From: Bursaphelenchus xylophilus
Lineage: Eukaryota; Nematoda; Chromadorea; Rhabditida; Aphelenchoididae
DNA length: 64,000 bases
Direction: 5' to 3'
Assembly (NCBI GenBank): GCA_904066235.2
Contig: CAJFCV020000005.1
Span: forward strand, 11,961,501 to 12,025,500
The notes under the pieces: generated by a model
The model's database searches: none
What the model was told of the DNA's origin: nothing
Seen by the model: only the letters and a program-made list of their open reading frames with translations
Translations under genes and position numbers: made by a program
Shown here: piece by piece, positions 42,031 through 52,607 of the stretch
How positions within the stretch are numbered: the stretch's first letter is position 1
How the letters are laid out: each line of letters opens with the position of its first letter

Positions 42031-42952
42031 TATCAGACATGAAAGATCAAAAAGTCGCGTACGTCATTCAAAAAACTATTGGCCAAAAGTCCCCCCAATC
42101 TTTGGCCCGAACGTTTCAAATCTCCCACCCAGGAATTCTTTTATAGCCCTTGGAGATTACAAAGCGCAGGTGTCAAAGGGCCGCTCCAATAAATCCGACG
42201 AATATCGAAAAGAAAAGAGTAAATCCCCCGCCCACCATCAGCGAAATTAAAAATTTACGTCGCGGATGGAACGGGCCAAATTAGGTCAATAAGAAATGCA
42301 CTTGGACCTAAAATTAAGTGTTTTTCTCGACGTGTACCGTAGTGGTGGCGCTCGATTGTGTATCGGAGTGCATCTTCTGCAATTTGAGGACGAAAACAAG
42401 TGGGAAGCAGGAAGAAATCGGGAGAATTGTGGTACTTAAAGGGAGGGTGTAGAAGGATTTATGGATTAAAAAGGTTCACCGGAGATGAGAAAGTGCTATT
42501 CCGAAACTGCATAGTGCAAAGTGAAATTTTATTTTTGCACATTACAAGCGCCAAAAATTAGTCCGGCGACTTGAAAAAGTTGGTAGGAAAGGTAAAATAC
42601 GGTTTTTATTATATATCTGTCCAGAAATATTAACATTTGGAGATCTCTGCGCGAGCCAAAAACTAAAAAAAAGTCTTGATTTAACAGTGCGATGTTCATA
42701 TTTTTTTTAATTTTGCGAAGCCCTTAGGCGACATATCATTTCTTGAAAATCATAGCTCGCGATTTCCAGGAAAGGCCGGGATATTCAACAGACTGTAAAA
42801 GAGTAGATTTTAGCCTGTGCTTTCAGGGAAGGCCGAGATATTCAACAGTGTTTGTCGCCTTACACAGTGCGATTTTTTGCGGAAAAACTAACTTTTTTGT
42901 AGAGTTATCTTTGTGGAGTAAAATTCCGAAATCGCTTCCTTTTCAGCTACGA
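42031..42952. other. No gene seen; repeat remnants
   Basis: A GCACTGTGC-type remnant at 42505-42570 and eroded family S arms at 42690-42900, with AAAGGCCGGGATATTCAACA and GAAGGCCGAGATATTCAACA side by side as a short tandem duplication. Confidence 0.45.
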
Positions 42953-43363
42953 TTAAATTTTCATTTGCGATTGAAAATTTTTGTTTTTATTTTGTTTTGA
43001 AGGCAACCCGGTTGATCGTATAATATTTTCCCAGAACTCCCAGAAAACCTTAGCCTGTATTAATAAATTAATAAATAAATCATCAAGATACAGACAGTAC
43101 AATTCGCGCATTTTCCCAGTCAAACAAAAACAACTTCCGTTTGAAACTTCTTGCCAGACCAGACCTAGTCGATTAACATATTCACAGAAATCTCCCATTA
43201 CTTTATGCAAGTCAACATCCCCGCCGAATTTCCCAAGAACCCTTAATCTATTGGCCAAAAAGGCCTGGGAACCTGCGCAGACAGCATTGTTCTGACAATA
43301 AACTGTCATTAACAGAAGAGATTTCGTCAAAAAAAGGGAAATTGTAATATTCACATAGGGCAT
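42953..43363 (-). CDS. Small secreted protein candidate, single exon, 136 residues
   Basis: ATG at 43363, TAA at 42953, no intron needed. The N-terminus MPYVNITISLFLTKSLLLMT followed by VYC looks like a signal peptide with cleavage near QNNAVC. The mature part has Cys at AVC, DFC, SCFC and LYC and the segments GGDVDLHKVMGDFCEYVN and KVFWEFWENIIRSTGLP. The open frame extends upstream of the ATG without a start, so an upstream exon is possible. No family recognised. It lies alone among repeats, on the same strand as the other genes. Confidence 0.42.
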   Translation of the reverse strand: MPYVNITISLFLTKSLLLMTVYCQNNAVCAGSQAFLANRLRVLGKFGGDVDLHKVMGDFCEYVNRLGLVWQEVSNGSCFCLTGKMRELYCLYLDDLFINLLIQAKVFWEFWENIIRSTGLPSKQNKNKNFQSQMKI

Positions 43364-43604
43364 TTTCTTGGAAATTGATGCAGACACAGAGACTGACAGT
43401 ACATTTATCAAAATTTTATAGAGGTGAAAGACTAGTTTGGGAGATTTCCACGAACGCTTTCAAAGTGGATTTTTGATCAGAAGTGGTTTAAAAATGGCAT
43501 ATTTGGGGAAAGAACCCCTAAAAAAGTGTTATCCTTCTTATCACGTTTGGCTAGGCGCCACAAAAATCATCAAAAACATATTCAAGAAAAAATATTTTTG
43601 GCTA

Positions 43605-43862
43605 CAGTGCGCGACCCGATCCAATGACAAAAAACGTACCATTTTGCATCCGGGAAGTATCAAAAATGTGGCAAAATGGTTCCCTCTCCAAGCGAAAAAA
43701 ACTTTGCTTTAAAGAGCGCGCCCTTCTTCCTCACAAAAAGAGAGGGCGCGCTTTTGAAATCTGAGTTCTTTTCACTTGGAGAGGGAGGTATTTTGCCACA
43801 TTTTCGATACTTCCCGAATGCAAAATGGCACGTTTTTTGCCACCGGATCAGGTCCCCCACTT
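43605..43862. mobile_element. Family D MITE, complete
   Basis: TA, CAGTGCGCGACCCGATCCAA ... GGATCAGGTCCCCCAC. The centre has CGCGCCCTTCTTCCTCACAA. Confidence 0.85.
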
Positions 43863-43887
43863 TACAATAACCATCAAAAAACTTCCT

Positions 43888-44362
43888 TTTGTCTTGCTCA
43901 AAGTGCACTTAATGCCATACCCGCAGGCATAACATCAGTCAACCACAAAGAACGTATTTCGCCTATGTTCTCACAAAACGAGGGAAAATTGCAATTTCTC
44001 GAAAACCCCCCAGCCCAACACGTCAATTGGCGCTCGAATACGGAACAAAATGTCGCATAGACAGGAAGCAAAAAAAACGTGCGCTTCCCTCGATTTAATC
44101 CGCGAATTCTCGCCGGCTCCAAGGTTCAGGAAGTGTTGAAAGATGTTGTTTTTGCAGAATTGTGAAAAAATCATTTGCGAAAATTTGCCACCCAATCCGG
44201 ACTTTGGGCCCTTCCCACGGCGTTCGTGATGCTCTGCGTGGAGTTATGCGCCGGAAATCTGATTTCCGCGCTCTGCACGCCGCAGAATGTGGGAAATGGA
44301 AATATGGGAACATGGATTTTTTCGAGAGAAAAATGGGTTCAGAAATTTTGCAGCAAGCAGTT
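43888..44362. other. Coding-like segment of uncertain strand
   Basis: On the plus strand an ATG at 44050 opens MSHRQEAKKTCASLDLIREF, and after TTTTTGCAG at 44157 a frame reads NCEKIICENLPPNPDFGPFP to a stop at 44229. Another plus frame has GLWALPTAFVMLCVELCAGN. The minus strand is also open. One or two plus-strand exons are possible. No family recognised. Confidence 0.25.
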
Positions 44363-44512
44363 TATCAGTATGTCGGGAAAATAATGAGCCGCTGAAAATC
44401 GAAGGGCCGCCGAGGAAATGAACTGTGTCGCGGCAAAAACGAATTGCTTTGCGTCTCAGCGACGCAAATGGCGCAGCGACATTGTGCTCATTATTTTCCC
44501 GACAGACTGATA
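44363..44512. mobile_element. Palindromic MITE, type A, complete
   Basis: TATCAGTATGTCGGGAAAATAA to TTATTTTCCCGACAGACTGATA. Confidence 0.88.
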
Positions 44513-44606
44513 TTTGCAATCGAAGATACCATCATTTCAGAAACTTTTATGAACGTTTCTAAAAAGATCCGTATTTAAAAGCGACATTCCGCGCTTGTGA
44601 AATCTT

Positions 44607-45059
44607 ACAGGGAAAGTACCCTAACAGTAAGTGCGACGCTCATATTTCGACAAAACGTGGCACAAATTTAGAATATTGTTTGAGACGTATGCGAAATCCT
44701 AGCTCGCGCTTTGCAGAAACATCCGAGATTTTTCGATCGAAAGTCGGCGGAAATTTCACACTTTGTTGCCGAATTTCGGCGCGAAAAGTTTCTTGCCTAT
44801 TTCTACCATACAGGGTAATGTTCCCACAAAAAATCAATTTTTTCGGCACGAAACTAGCAAAGTTATGATCAAAAAGTGTTTTTTTTCTCTGACCGCTCCC
44901 CGCGTTTAGTGTACTCTCTCGGCGGCAAAGATCGTTATATCTCGGCAGGACTTGCAAAGCGCGAGCTAAAATTTTTATGAATTGATATTTAGTTCATGAC
45001 CGACGTGTGTGCAGAATGTAAAGAAAATCTGAGCGTTGCACGTATAATACTTCCCCTGT
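44607..45059. mobile_element. Family S foldback MITE, complete
   Basis: ACAGGGAAAGTACCCTAACA at the left, GTATAATACTTCCCCTGT at the right, with the full internal order. Confidence 0.82.
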
Positions 45060-46100
45060 TAGAAATATAATCATCTCCGACAATTTCCGACCACCGCAGG
45101 CTCAAATTTACAGTAAATCTCTCCCCTTTGTTTGGCCGCAAATATACCGCGAACACATGATAAAACAAAGACGAATCCATTAAGCTACGTAAATTGAGCT
45201 CTTGCTCAATTTATTCTGCATTTTTAACTATTCTGTTACCCATGAAAGGCAAAAACGAATTAAAAAAGTAAGAATTCCGTGCGGAAAGGAAAAAGGAAGT
45301 TATTAAAAATGGCTACGAACTCATATACAGTTGACTAAATTTCTAAGGGGAGATATTTTTGACGTGCCTGGGGAAAAAAGTCATCCCAAAATGGAGTTTT
45401 ACAAATTTTGCGAAAACTGCAGTAATCCAGAAATTTTTTCGGGACTTTTTTTGTATAGACCAAAAGTTACAGCCCTGAGGAATAACTCAAGACAAGTTTT
45501 TTAAAAATGTTCGATTTTTTTCATAGTAAAAAACACATATGACAAGATGTAAACAAACTGTCCTAGATGTTCATAAACATTCGTATATAGGGATTAGTGG
45601 GCTTTGAGTGGGCGAGGACACGTTGTGGGTCGTTCTGATGACGGGTCAGCTGTTTAACTTGTAACTAAGGGTTACTGTAACATTTTTTCGAAAAGTCATC
45701 GTTTTTAGCGAGATTGGAGAAAAAATGTTAGATAAGGCGCTGATGTTTGTATATTTGGGCATAAAATAATGAACAGACTACAACGCGGATTACTGTAACA
45801 TTTTTTCGAAAAGTCATCATTTTTTGGCTAGATGTGGAAACGTGGTCAAAAGATATCTCTAATAGGAGTACAGTGGAATATAAACTTTTAAAACGAGTTC
45901 TAGGCGAATAACTGTAACATTTTTTCCCCCACAAAATTTCATAAACACTGCTGAAAACTAAAAAATTCGAAATTTAAAGCGAGACGTTTTAAAAAATCCC
46001 CGTTGTTTTGCCCATTACTAAGCAAGTAACTCGACGATTTACATTCGAAAACTCACGTCGGCCACTTCGAAATCACCGCCATTTTCAGTTCCCGGGAATC
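45060..46100. other. No gene seen; repeated CTGTAACATTTTTTCGAAAA word
   Basis: CTGTAACATTTTTTCGAAAA followed by GTCATC occurs at 45672 and 45790, with a shortened form at 45911. Related words occur at 5272 and 36292. I see no element ends. Confidence 0.45.
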
Positions 46101-46114
46101 TGTCATTCTAGCCC

Positions 46115-46200
46115 CGAGACAAAGTGCACTGTGCAACGGAAATTTGTTCTTTGCATCGTACGAAAAAAGTCAGGAAAATAAGAGTGCACCGTGCACTCAA
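46115..46200. repeat. GCACTGTGC-motif cluster
   Basis: AGTGCACTGTGCAACGG and GAGTGCACCGTGCACTC, the latter itself a palindrome. Confidence 0.55.
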
Positions 46201-46443
46201 TTTTCCATCTATAGACTTGAAAGAAGGAAATAAAAACACGAGGTATTAATAGATAATTGTGGGAAAACATGGTGGAGAATAAATTATACAGGATATATAC
46301 ATACGCTTGCATTTGAGATTGTGGGAAAATACGCAAATCGAGTTGGAAAATGAGAATTATTTCCGAGCTGCAAAGGAAACGGTAGAGAGTGGAAAGGGCA
46401 GTTTTAAATGGCTTTTTGGCTGACAAGCCGATTTCTAAGACTT

Positions 46444-46582
46444 CATCAGTGTGTCGGGAAAATAATGTGGATTTGTCGCGGAAATCGCCTCTCATCACTT
46501 CGCGACAGCTAACCGCGGCTGCGGATCTTGTGCCCGATTACTAAATACAAGAGTCGGTTTGCTTCGAATCCGGCAGACTGAC
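46444..46582. mobile_element. Palindromic MITE, type C, degenerate right end
   Basis: ATCAGTGTGTCGGGAAAATAA, then TGTGGATTTGTCGCGG. The right half keeps only CCGGCAGACTGACA. Confidence 0.65.
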
Positions 46583-46691
46583 AAGACTTTACTTGCGCAG
46601 GTTACGGAATTCGTGATCAAAATTCCATTGGACAGTAAGCATGATGGCCTCACAGGAAAGGTGAGAACGCTTGACGTTTTTTTTTTGAACC

Positions 46692-46925
46692 CTGCACGTC
46701 AAACTGAGATGGGCTAAAACAGTCCGGTCAATGGATTGGCAATTTGCCTAAAAATGACGCGAAGAAACGTTTTGTCGGGGAAGAAATGGGGAATTTTTGG
46801 GGCGAGAGAGCACGTTTTTGCATGTCTTTTTTCTCTTTTTCTCTGCGAAATCAAGACGAAGTGTAAAAAACCGATAGCGAAGGGTCTATTCCGATCATCG
46901 GACTCCTCAGTTTGACGTGTCCTGC
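46692..46925. mobile_element. MITE-like repeat with GTCAAACTGAG ends, second copy
   Basis: GCACGTCAAACTGAGATGGG at the left, CTCCTCAGTTTGACGTGT at the right; inverted relative to the copy at 4847. Confidence 0.72.
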
Positions 46926-46931
46926 CAAAAA

Positions 46932-46990
46932 GAGATTTTCTATTGCTAAGAACTCGGGGCACTTCCGAGTTTTTAGCAATAGAAAATCTC
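46932..46990. other. Isolated 26-bp near-perfect hairpin
   Basis: GAGATTTTCTATTGCTAAGA with ACTCGG pairs with CCGAGT and TTTTAGCAATAGAAAATCTC across a 7-nt loop (GGCACTT). The only flaw is one wobble pair. The stem is pre-miRNA-like in length. It abuts the end of the element at 46692 and shows no other copy in the window. Confidence 0.6.
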
Positions 46991-47790
46991 GGCTATGCCG
47001 TAAGGCTTGGAAATACACCCTAGATGAAGCTTCGATAAGCCCTCTATTAGTATATAAGTATGCTGAAAAAAGGGATCTGAGCTAGAAAATCATCGACTTC
47101 AAACTTTTGCAGGAAAATGGAAAATGGTCATAACTTGTTATCCAACCTAATAATAGGGTACCTCCTCCCTACGCCCTTGACTGTGTGGCAAATAGAAAGT
47201 TAAGGCTTTCAATAGACTTTGTAAAAGTTTAACAGAGTTCTCAAACTCATCAGCATCCCTAGTCCAGTAGAACGAACATATTGGCCACTCCTTCGCGCAT
47301 GGCACGGCCTACTAGTGCAATAAAAAAGCTCTAATTATTTTATCGCCCTCCCTCAATTATCCTAGCGTATTTCGCACGAGTCTACGTAAGCGTTCTCTCT
47401 TTGTTCGAGGAAATTTCATTTTCACAATGCAACCAGAAAGAAATCTTTTTTTTGGAGGATTGTACAAAGTATGAACCGGAGAACTGATGGCGGTCAACTG
47501 GAAAACAGTTACACCGAAATTGCATTACGTCTTTATTGGCGTCCGACTAGTTTTTTCTGAGGCAGAGGAAGCGAATTTTCGCGAAAAATTGGACGAACCG
47601 TAATGCAGTTTAGGAGAGAAAAGCGAAAACTTTGGACTGTCTGCAAAGATCGCTGAGTACTAGTCTGTTTGCAAAGGTCGGGTACAATGATAACTGACAC
47701 TGAATCTGACGTCATTTTGCCAAAAAATTTGCATATGGTATGTCGCCGGACCCCACTTCTAAAATACGGATTTTTTATCTTAAAATTTAA
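46991..47790. other. No gene seen
   Basis: No supported exon, RNA gene or repeat that I recognise. Confidence 0.4.
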
Positions 47791-48591
47791 AAAGGAAAGT
47801 ACCCCAAGTGTGACGCTCAGATTTTCTTTAAATTTTGCAGGCACGTCGGGTATGGACTAAATATCAATTCCTGAAAGTTTTAGCTCGCGCTTTGCGGGAG
47901 CCGCCGAGATATCAAACGATTTTTGCCGTCGAGAGAGCACGCTAAACGTGAAAAGCGGTCAGAGAGAAAAGCGCTTTTTGGCCATAACTTTGGCAGTTTC
48001 GTGCGGAAAAATTTGATTTTTTGTAGAAACATTATCCTTTACGGTAGAAATAGGTATGAAACTTTGGGGCTAAGGTAGTACAGCCCCCCAGTCCAGTTTA
48101 GCCCCCCATGACCCAGTACAACCCCCCTCGTCCATTCTGAACCCCAAAATATATTTCAAAGAAGTAATCCAAGTTGTATGGTCCAGCACAAGCCCCCTAC
48201 GTTTTAGATGAAGCCCCCTACGTTTTAAATAAAGCCCCATACGTTTTAGATGAAGCCCCTTACGTTTTAGATCAAGCCCCCTACGTTTTAGATCAAACCC
48301 CCACTTACATTTTTTGTATTATTCTAATTTGTTCATTATGTGGGGTGTGAAACGGGCAAAACAGGTGGGGGTTTGAACTACCTTTCGTGGGGGGCTCAAC
48401 TACCGAAGCCCCGAAACTTTTCGTGCCGAAATTCGGCAAAAAGTCCTAAATTTTCACCGACTTTCGATCTAAAAATCTCGGCTGTTTCTGCAAAGCGCGA
48501 GCTAGGATTCTCACGTATATCTTAGAAAAAGTTATTCTAAATTTGTGCCAAGTTTCATCAAAATCTGAGCGTCGCACTTGGAGTACTTCCC
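47791..48591. mobile_element. Family S foldback MITE split by a hAT-type insertion
   Basis: The left part (47791-48065) and right part (48413-48591) read as one element once the insert at 48066-48412 is set aside. Its ends are GGAAAGTACCCCAAGTGTGA and CACTTGGAGTACTTCC. Confidence 0.85.
48066..48412. mobile_element. hAT-type non-autonomous element, 347 bp, with an internal minisatellite
   Basis: The 8-bp word GAAACTTT lies on both sides (48058-48065 and 48413-48420) and occurs once in intact family S copies, so it is a target-site duplication. Ends GGGGCTAAGGTAGTACAGCC and GGGGCTCAACTACCGAAGCCCC form an imperfect inverted repeat. Inside, about six units of GCCCCCTACGTTTTAGATGAA (21 bp) run from 48190 to 48303. 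No coding sequence. An 8-bp duplication points to the hAT superfamily. Confidence 0.85.
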
Positions 48592-48605
48592 AAAAGCAAT
48601 TTTTA

Positions 48606-48854
48606 GATCCCCCATATGTCGTCGCCATTCCAGGAAAAATTTACAACCCAAAAACCTTTTCGTCCGATGCAAATCATATATCAAATGCAGCTTCTACTAT
48701 ATCCGGAAGACGTCCAAATCAAACAAAGCAAACTTCTACTGGCCTCTGACATCTTGGTTAACCCACCTTTGGCCGAAACTTTTTCGTCGAATTCCTCAGA
48801 AATGCATGCAAAGGTAATGGCAAGGAAAGTAACAATGGGCATGTGGCTAGGTGT
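48606..48854 (+). CDS. Orphan plus-strand exon candidate
   Basis: After TTTTTAG the plus strand is open for 83 codons to a consensus donor (GTAAGTGC) at 48855. It includes an ATG 10 nt in and the pieces RPMQIIYQMQLLLYPEDV, QSKLLLASDILVNPPLAETF and MARKVTMGMWLGV. Composition is clearly coding-like. No second exon is recognisable downstream. It starts 15 bp after a family S element ends, so the gene's 5' part may have been displaced. No family recognised. Confidence 0.38.
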
Positions 48855-48859
48855 GTAAG

Positions 48860-49439
48860 TGCAATCACGCTTCGGCAACTGCAGACAATGCTTGTTTGGG
48901 GGAGAAAAAAGTTTCGGGAAATTTCGAGTTTTCTTCGGAATTTCGAAATTTCGAAAAAACAAAAAAAAATTGAAAAAATTTTTTAAAAATTTTAAAAATT
49001 AAAAAATTTTTTTTTAATTTTTTTCAAATTTAAAAAATCCATAGTATATGCAAAAAAATTACCATAGATTGAAATAAAAATCCTTTTTTCCGAGGCCAAA
49101 AAATCATTTGGCCATTCCATCCGCAATTTGAATTTCAATGGCCCACAGAAAACAAATACTGGCCAGTGTTTGTTTTGAGAATTCGCAGTACGATATTGGT
49201 ATTTGTTTTCGAGCAAATCTGGAATATTTATTTGTTCGTTGGGCGAGCAGATCCGGCAAAAACGGAATTTTTTTGTCTTGAGACAAAAATGAGCAAAACA
49301 CAGGGTGTGTTTCGAGTGTTTGAAACGGAAATGACAAATCAAAAACAAGTCGGGATCTTTTTTTTGTCAATGGGATAAAATAACGTCATAAAAGTCGTTT
49401 TTTTCCAAAATTCAACCGTTGGCTTTGCGGATGAGGAAA
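48860..49439. other. No gene seen
   Basis: Very AT-rich (48955-49080). An imperfect inverted pair built on GGCC-ATT and AAATGG words lies around 49095-49260, without clean ends. Confidence 0.4.
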
Positions 49440-49668
49440 TACTGTGACGGACCCGACCCAGTGGCAAAAAACGTACCATTTTGCATCCAGGAAGCAACAA
49501 AAATGTGGCAAAATGCTTCCCTCTCCAAGTGAAGAAACTTTGTTTTGAAGGGCGCGACTTTTCCCTCATAAAGTTTTTTCACTTGGCGAGGGAGGCATTT
49601 TGCCACATTTTTGATACTTCCCGGATGCAAAAGGTACGTTTTTTGCCACTGGATCAGCTCCTCCACTG
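49440..49668. mobile_element. Family D MITE, complete but short
   Basis: GACCCAGTGGCAAAAAACGT left, GCCACTGGATCAGCTCCTCC right, then CACTGTA. The central GC box is shortened. Confidence 0.8.
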
Positions 49669-49718
49669 TATACAAAATTCGGATTGTGGGCAGAGAAAAA
49701 AAACGCTTGTTGGTGATA

Positions 49719-49876
49719 TATGTTTGTCGGGAAAATAATGAGGAACAAAGTTAAGGCGCCAGTCGCGTTGCTGAAGTGAACAGCAATTTGATTTTGCCGC
49801 GAATTTAATCATTTTCTCAGCGGTGATGCAATTTTCGATGCAACAGAGTGCTTACTATTTTCCCGACATACTCATA
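49719..49876. mobile_element. Palindromic MITE, type A, eroded ends
   Basis: TATGTTTGTCGGGAAAATAA to CTATTTTCCCGACATACTCATA. Confidence 0.8.
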
Positions 49877-49984
49877 CTACTTTCGAACAAAAAAAAATGT
49901 TTTTCAAAAATTTTACAAGTTGGAAAACATACAACACAAAAAAAAACAAATTTTCGAAGTTTAGTAAAGTTGAGAAGATTACCC

Positions 49985-50115
49985 TGAGCTCTTGCCAATT
50001 CCGTTAGCAAAGTCGCTGGAGTCGTTTTTACACTTTTTTGGGTTGTCACTTTCACCTTGACGTTTATTGCACTGCCCAGGCCTCAGAAATCATTTCACCG
50101 ACTTTGCAAACCGAC
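49985..50115. repeat. GCACTGTGC-family element, eroded
   Basis: GTCGCTGGAGTCGTTTTTAC left, AAATCATTTCACCGACTTTG right, with the ACTAGT that follows other copies. It creates a false membrane-span-like reading frame. Confidence 0.5.
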
Positions 50116-50694
50116 TAGTGAAGTCCCAAAACCAAACGATGTCCCTTCTTGCCCACCAAAAGTTCAAAATTTTCTTTCCTATACGGTCAATTGCCAAATA
50201 CAATATCCAGCTCGCGAACTTCCAAGAAACCCCAAAACTCCCCCCATTTCCAATATTTTCCCCATTATTGGGGCCGCAAAAAGTCATAAATAACAACTCG
50301 AGCAGGGCTCATTAAGCGCACGCCCTCCTGGCTCAGACCATTCCGACCCAAATGCAAAAAAGGGAGCCAAAAGTTCTGGCAATCCGAGCACCGTCACTCA
50401 AATCGTAAACACTTCGGAGAACACGTCAAGTCTGCGGTTCTCCACCCCAACCACTCAGTTCTTGTGGGGTTTCACATAAAAGTTGTCAATGTAATCCGCC
50501 GAAAGAGTTGGCTTCCAAAATGGGCCAAACGAGGTTTGCGCCGAACTTTTCGGGAGTTTATGGTGATGAGATGGGGGAGATAATGGGGATTGGGACATAG
50601 AACAGAAAAATAGAAAAAAAAAATTGAGGAGAAAAAATGGAAATTGAAAAAAATTGGGCAACTTTCTAAACAACATTTTTACTAGTCCTTCTTA
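50116..50694. other. No gene called
   Basis: The plus strand at 50116-50293 is open and Pro-rich (VPKPNDVPSCPPKVQNFL, YPARELPRNPKTPPISN) up to a stop. Without splice support, and next to a repeat that feeds into the same frame, I do not call it. Confidence 0.3.
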
Positions 50695-51274
50695 CAAGGA
50701 AAGTATTTTTATGGGGGCTCCTACTTTTTGACGGAACATATCTCAAAAAATCAGAAAAAATGTGCTGATCAAGGATATATAAATCTTAGCTGCCCATTTT
50801 AGGTTTTTAGGGGTGAAAACTCAATCGGAAGTTGACTTAAAGTCCCCTTTTCGATTAATTTTTCACAGGTATACAATTTTTATTTTGGCTTAAAATGGTG
50901 TTTGTTGAGTTTCTAAGACGTGAAAGTCAGCCTTGGCCCAAAAATTTATTTTCCGACCTTCAACTTCAAAAAAAGTTGACTCAGCCCAAAAGTGAAATCG
51001 AACCCGTACGGCATTCTGCCTCTTGATTCCCAGACTACGGCACTAGCCACTCGGCCACACCGCTCTCTTCCGAAGGAAGAGACCGACTGCACTTTTTATT
51101 GTTTTGAATGCCTGCGCCTTTTGTAGGGAAATTAAGCCAGTTTTTGGGCATTTTCACCCCTAAAAACCTAAAATAGGCAGCTAAGATTTATATATCCTTG
51201 ATCAGCACATTTTTTCTGATTTTTTGAGATATGTCCCGTCAAAAAGTAGGACCCCCATAAAAGTACTTTCCTTG
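50695..51274. mobile_element. tRNA-bearing foldback element, copy 2
   Basis: Same ends as copy 1 (CAAGGAAAGTA ... TACTTTCCTTG) and nearly the same length, with the inner unit in the opposite orientation. A GCACTGTGC cluster begins directly after it. Confidence 0.88.
50975..51072 (-). tRNA. tRNA-like unit in foldback copy 2; probably not a functional tRNA
   Basis: The minus strand reads hairpin, GTGTGGCCGAGTGG, GTCTGGGAATCAAGAGG, ACGGGTTCGATTTCAC and then TTTTTTT. The boxes and the T-run match copy 1 with few changes. The inferred anticodon-place triplet is again GGG. Confidence 0.5.
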
Positions 51275-51279
51275 CGAGA

Positions 51280-51775
51280 AAAGCTTACGTCGCAGCGATA
51301 TTTCAAATGCACAATGCAAAACAAAAAAAAATTGTGAGTGCACAGTACAAAAAATCGGGGATTTTTGTGCACGGTTCACACCGCAAAAAAAAACTGTTTG
51401 CACCGTGCAAGTTCTTCATTCAAATGCACAGTGCAAAAAAAAAAGTGTGAGTGCACGGTGCAAAAATGTCCAGGCACCTTGTGAAAACGCTTATATGTAG
51501 TTTTTTCGGCCGTCACAACCTGACATATTTGCAATGAGCAAACGCCAAAAGTCAGTCCGTTGACTGTCCGGCTGGCATTGGCATTTTCATAAAGTTCGTA
51601 GATTTTTCACCGTGCATTTCGGCTTTTATGATCCCTTTCAAAACACTTCTGTACTTTGAAATTGCCTCAAATTGCTTTGCGACGCAATGAAAAAAAAGCT
51701 TACGTCGCAGCGATTTTGTTTCAAAAATGAAATGCACAGTGCGGCGCACAAAGTCCAGGCACGTCATAAAGGTGC
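51280..51775. repeat. Dense GCACTGTGC/GCACGGTGC cluster
   Basis: At least six 9-mer palindromes and variants, with CTTACGTCGCAGCGAT at 51286 and again at 51697, and the tail GTCCAGGCAC(C/T)TT twice. Confidence 0.7.
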
Positions 51776-52097
51776 TCATATAAGAATTTAAAATTTTGTC
51801 TTCCCAAATCGCGATTTTCGGTGCACAAAGAAGTCGACGCCCAAATCGAAAAATTGGCGTCGACTTAATTTTTTCAGCACCGAATTCCGAAACGCGGTGC
51901 TGACTGAAGCACTTAAGTCTTCGGTGCAGATTTAAGACTTTGTTCACTGATTTCGAAAAACTTAAAATTTACCGGGTTTCAGAATTCGGTTTCGAGAAAA
52001 AAATCAAGTCGACGCCAGTTTTTCGATTTGGGCGTCCACTTTTTTTGTGCACCGAAAATCGCGATTTGGGAAAACAAAATTTTAAATTCTTATATGA
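51776..52097. mobile_element. 322-bp palindrome inside the GCACTGTGC cluster
   Basis: TCATATAAGAATTTAAAATT at the left pairs with the right end. Inner words AAATCGCGATTTTCGGTGCA and AAGTCGACGCC pair as well. The centre (51860-51960) has TCTTCGGTGCAGATTTAAGA. Confidence 0.8.
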
Positions 52098-52104
52098 CCA
52101 TCTT

Positions 52105-52450
52105 TTCATGCACAGTGCGGCGCGCGACGAAAAGTCCAGACACTTTATGAGAATGCTAATAGTATCGTATTACAACGCTTTTTCAAAAATTCGTAGACTT
52201 TTTGTCGCACCGTGCAGAAAATTCTATTTTGCACCGTGCATTTAATTTGTTTTTTTTTTTTTGCTTTTCGCACTGTGCAACGGGAATGTCGCGCGACAAA
52301 AATCATTTTCGATGGGGTCGCTGCGATATTTCTGAAGCATTTTCTTGCGTGAAGTGGAAATGCATAGTAAAAAAATTTTTAAAATCCCGCACGGTGCGAA
52401 AAAAGGCAAAATGCACTGTGCACCCAAAAAAAGTCCACGCACTTATTTTA
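52105..52450. repeat. GCACTGTGC-motif cluster, continued
   Basis: Five or more words (TGCACAGTGCGG, GCACCGTGCAGA, GCACCGTGCATT, GCACTGTGCAAC, GCACTGTGCACC). Confidence 0.68.
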
Positions 52451-52459
52451 CATAAATAC

Positions 52460-52607
52460 GTCAGTCTGTCGAGAAAATAATGAGCACTGTCGCATCGAAA
52501 ATCGCATTGCCGCCGAGAAAATGAACTATGTCGCGGCAAAATTGAATTTCTTGTCATCTCAGCGGCGTGATTGGCCTAGCGACTGTCCTCATTATTTTTC
52601 CGAACAC
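52460..52607. mobile_element. Palindromic MITE, type A, right end eroded
   Basis: GTCAGTCTGTCGAGAAAATAA to CTCATTATTTTTCCGAACAC. Confidence 0.8.

Noticed and set aside
42981..43295. Plus-strand frame of 104 codons
   Set aside because: It is the antisense shadow of the small secreted-protein candidate, whose strand has the better start and signal peptide.
49985..50293. Plus-strand frame that looks like a membrane span followed by a Pro-rich tail
   Set aside because: The membrane-like part is an eroded GCACTGTGC-family element. The tail alone has no splice support.
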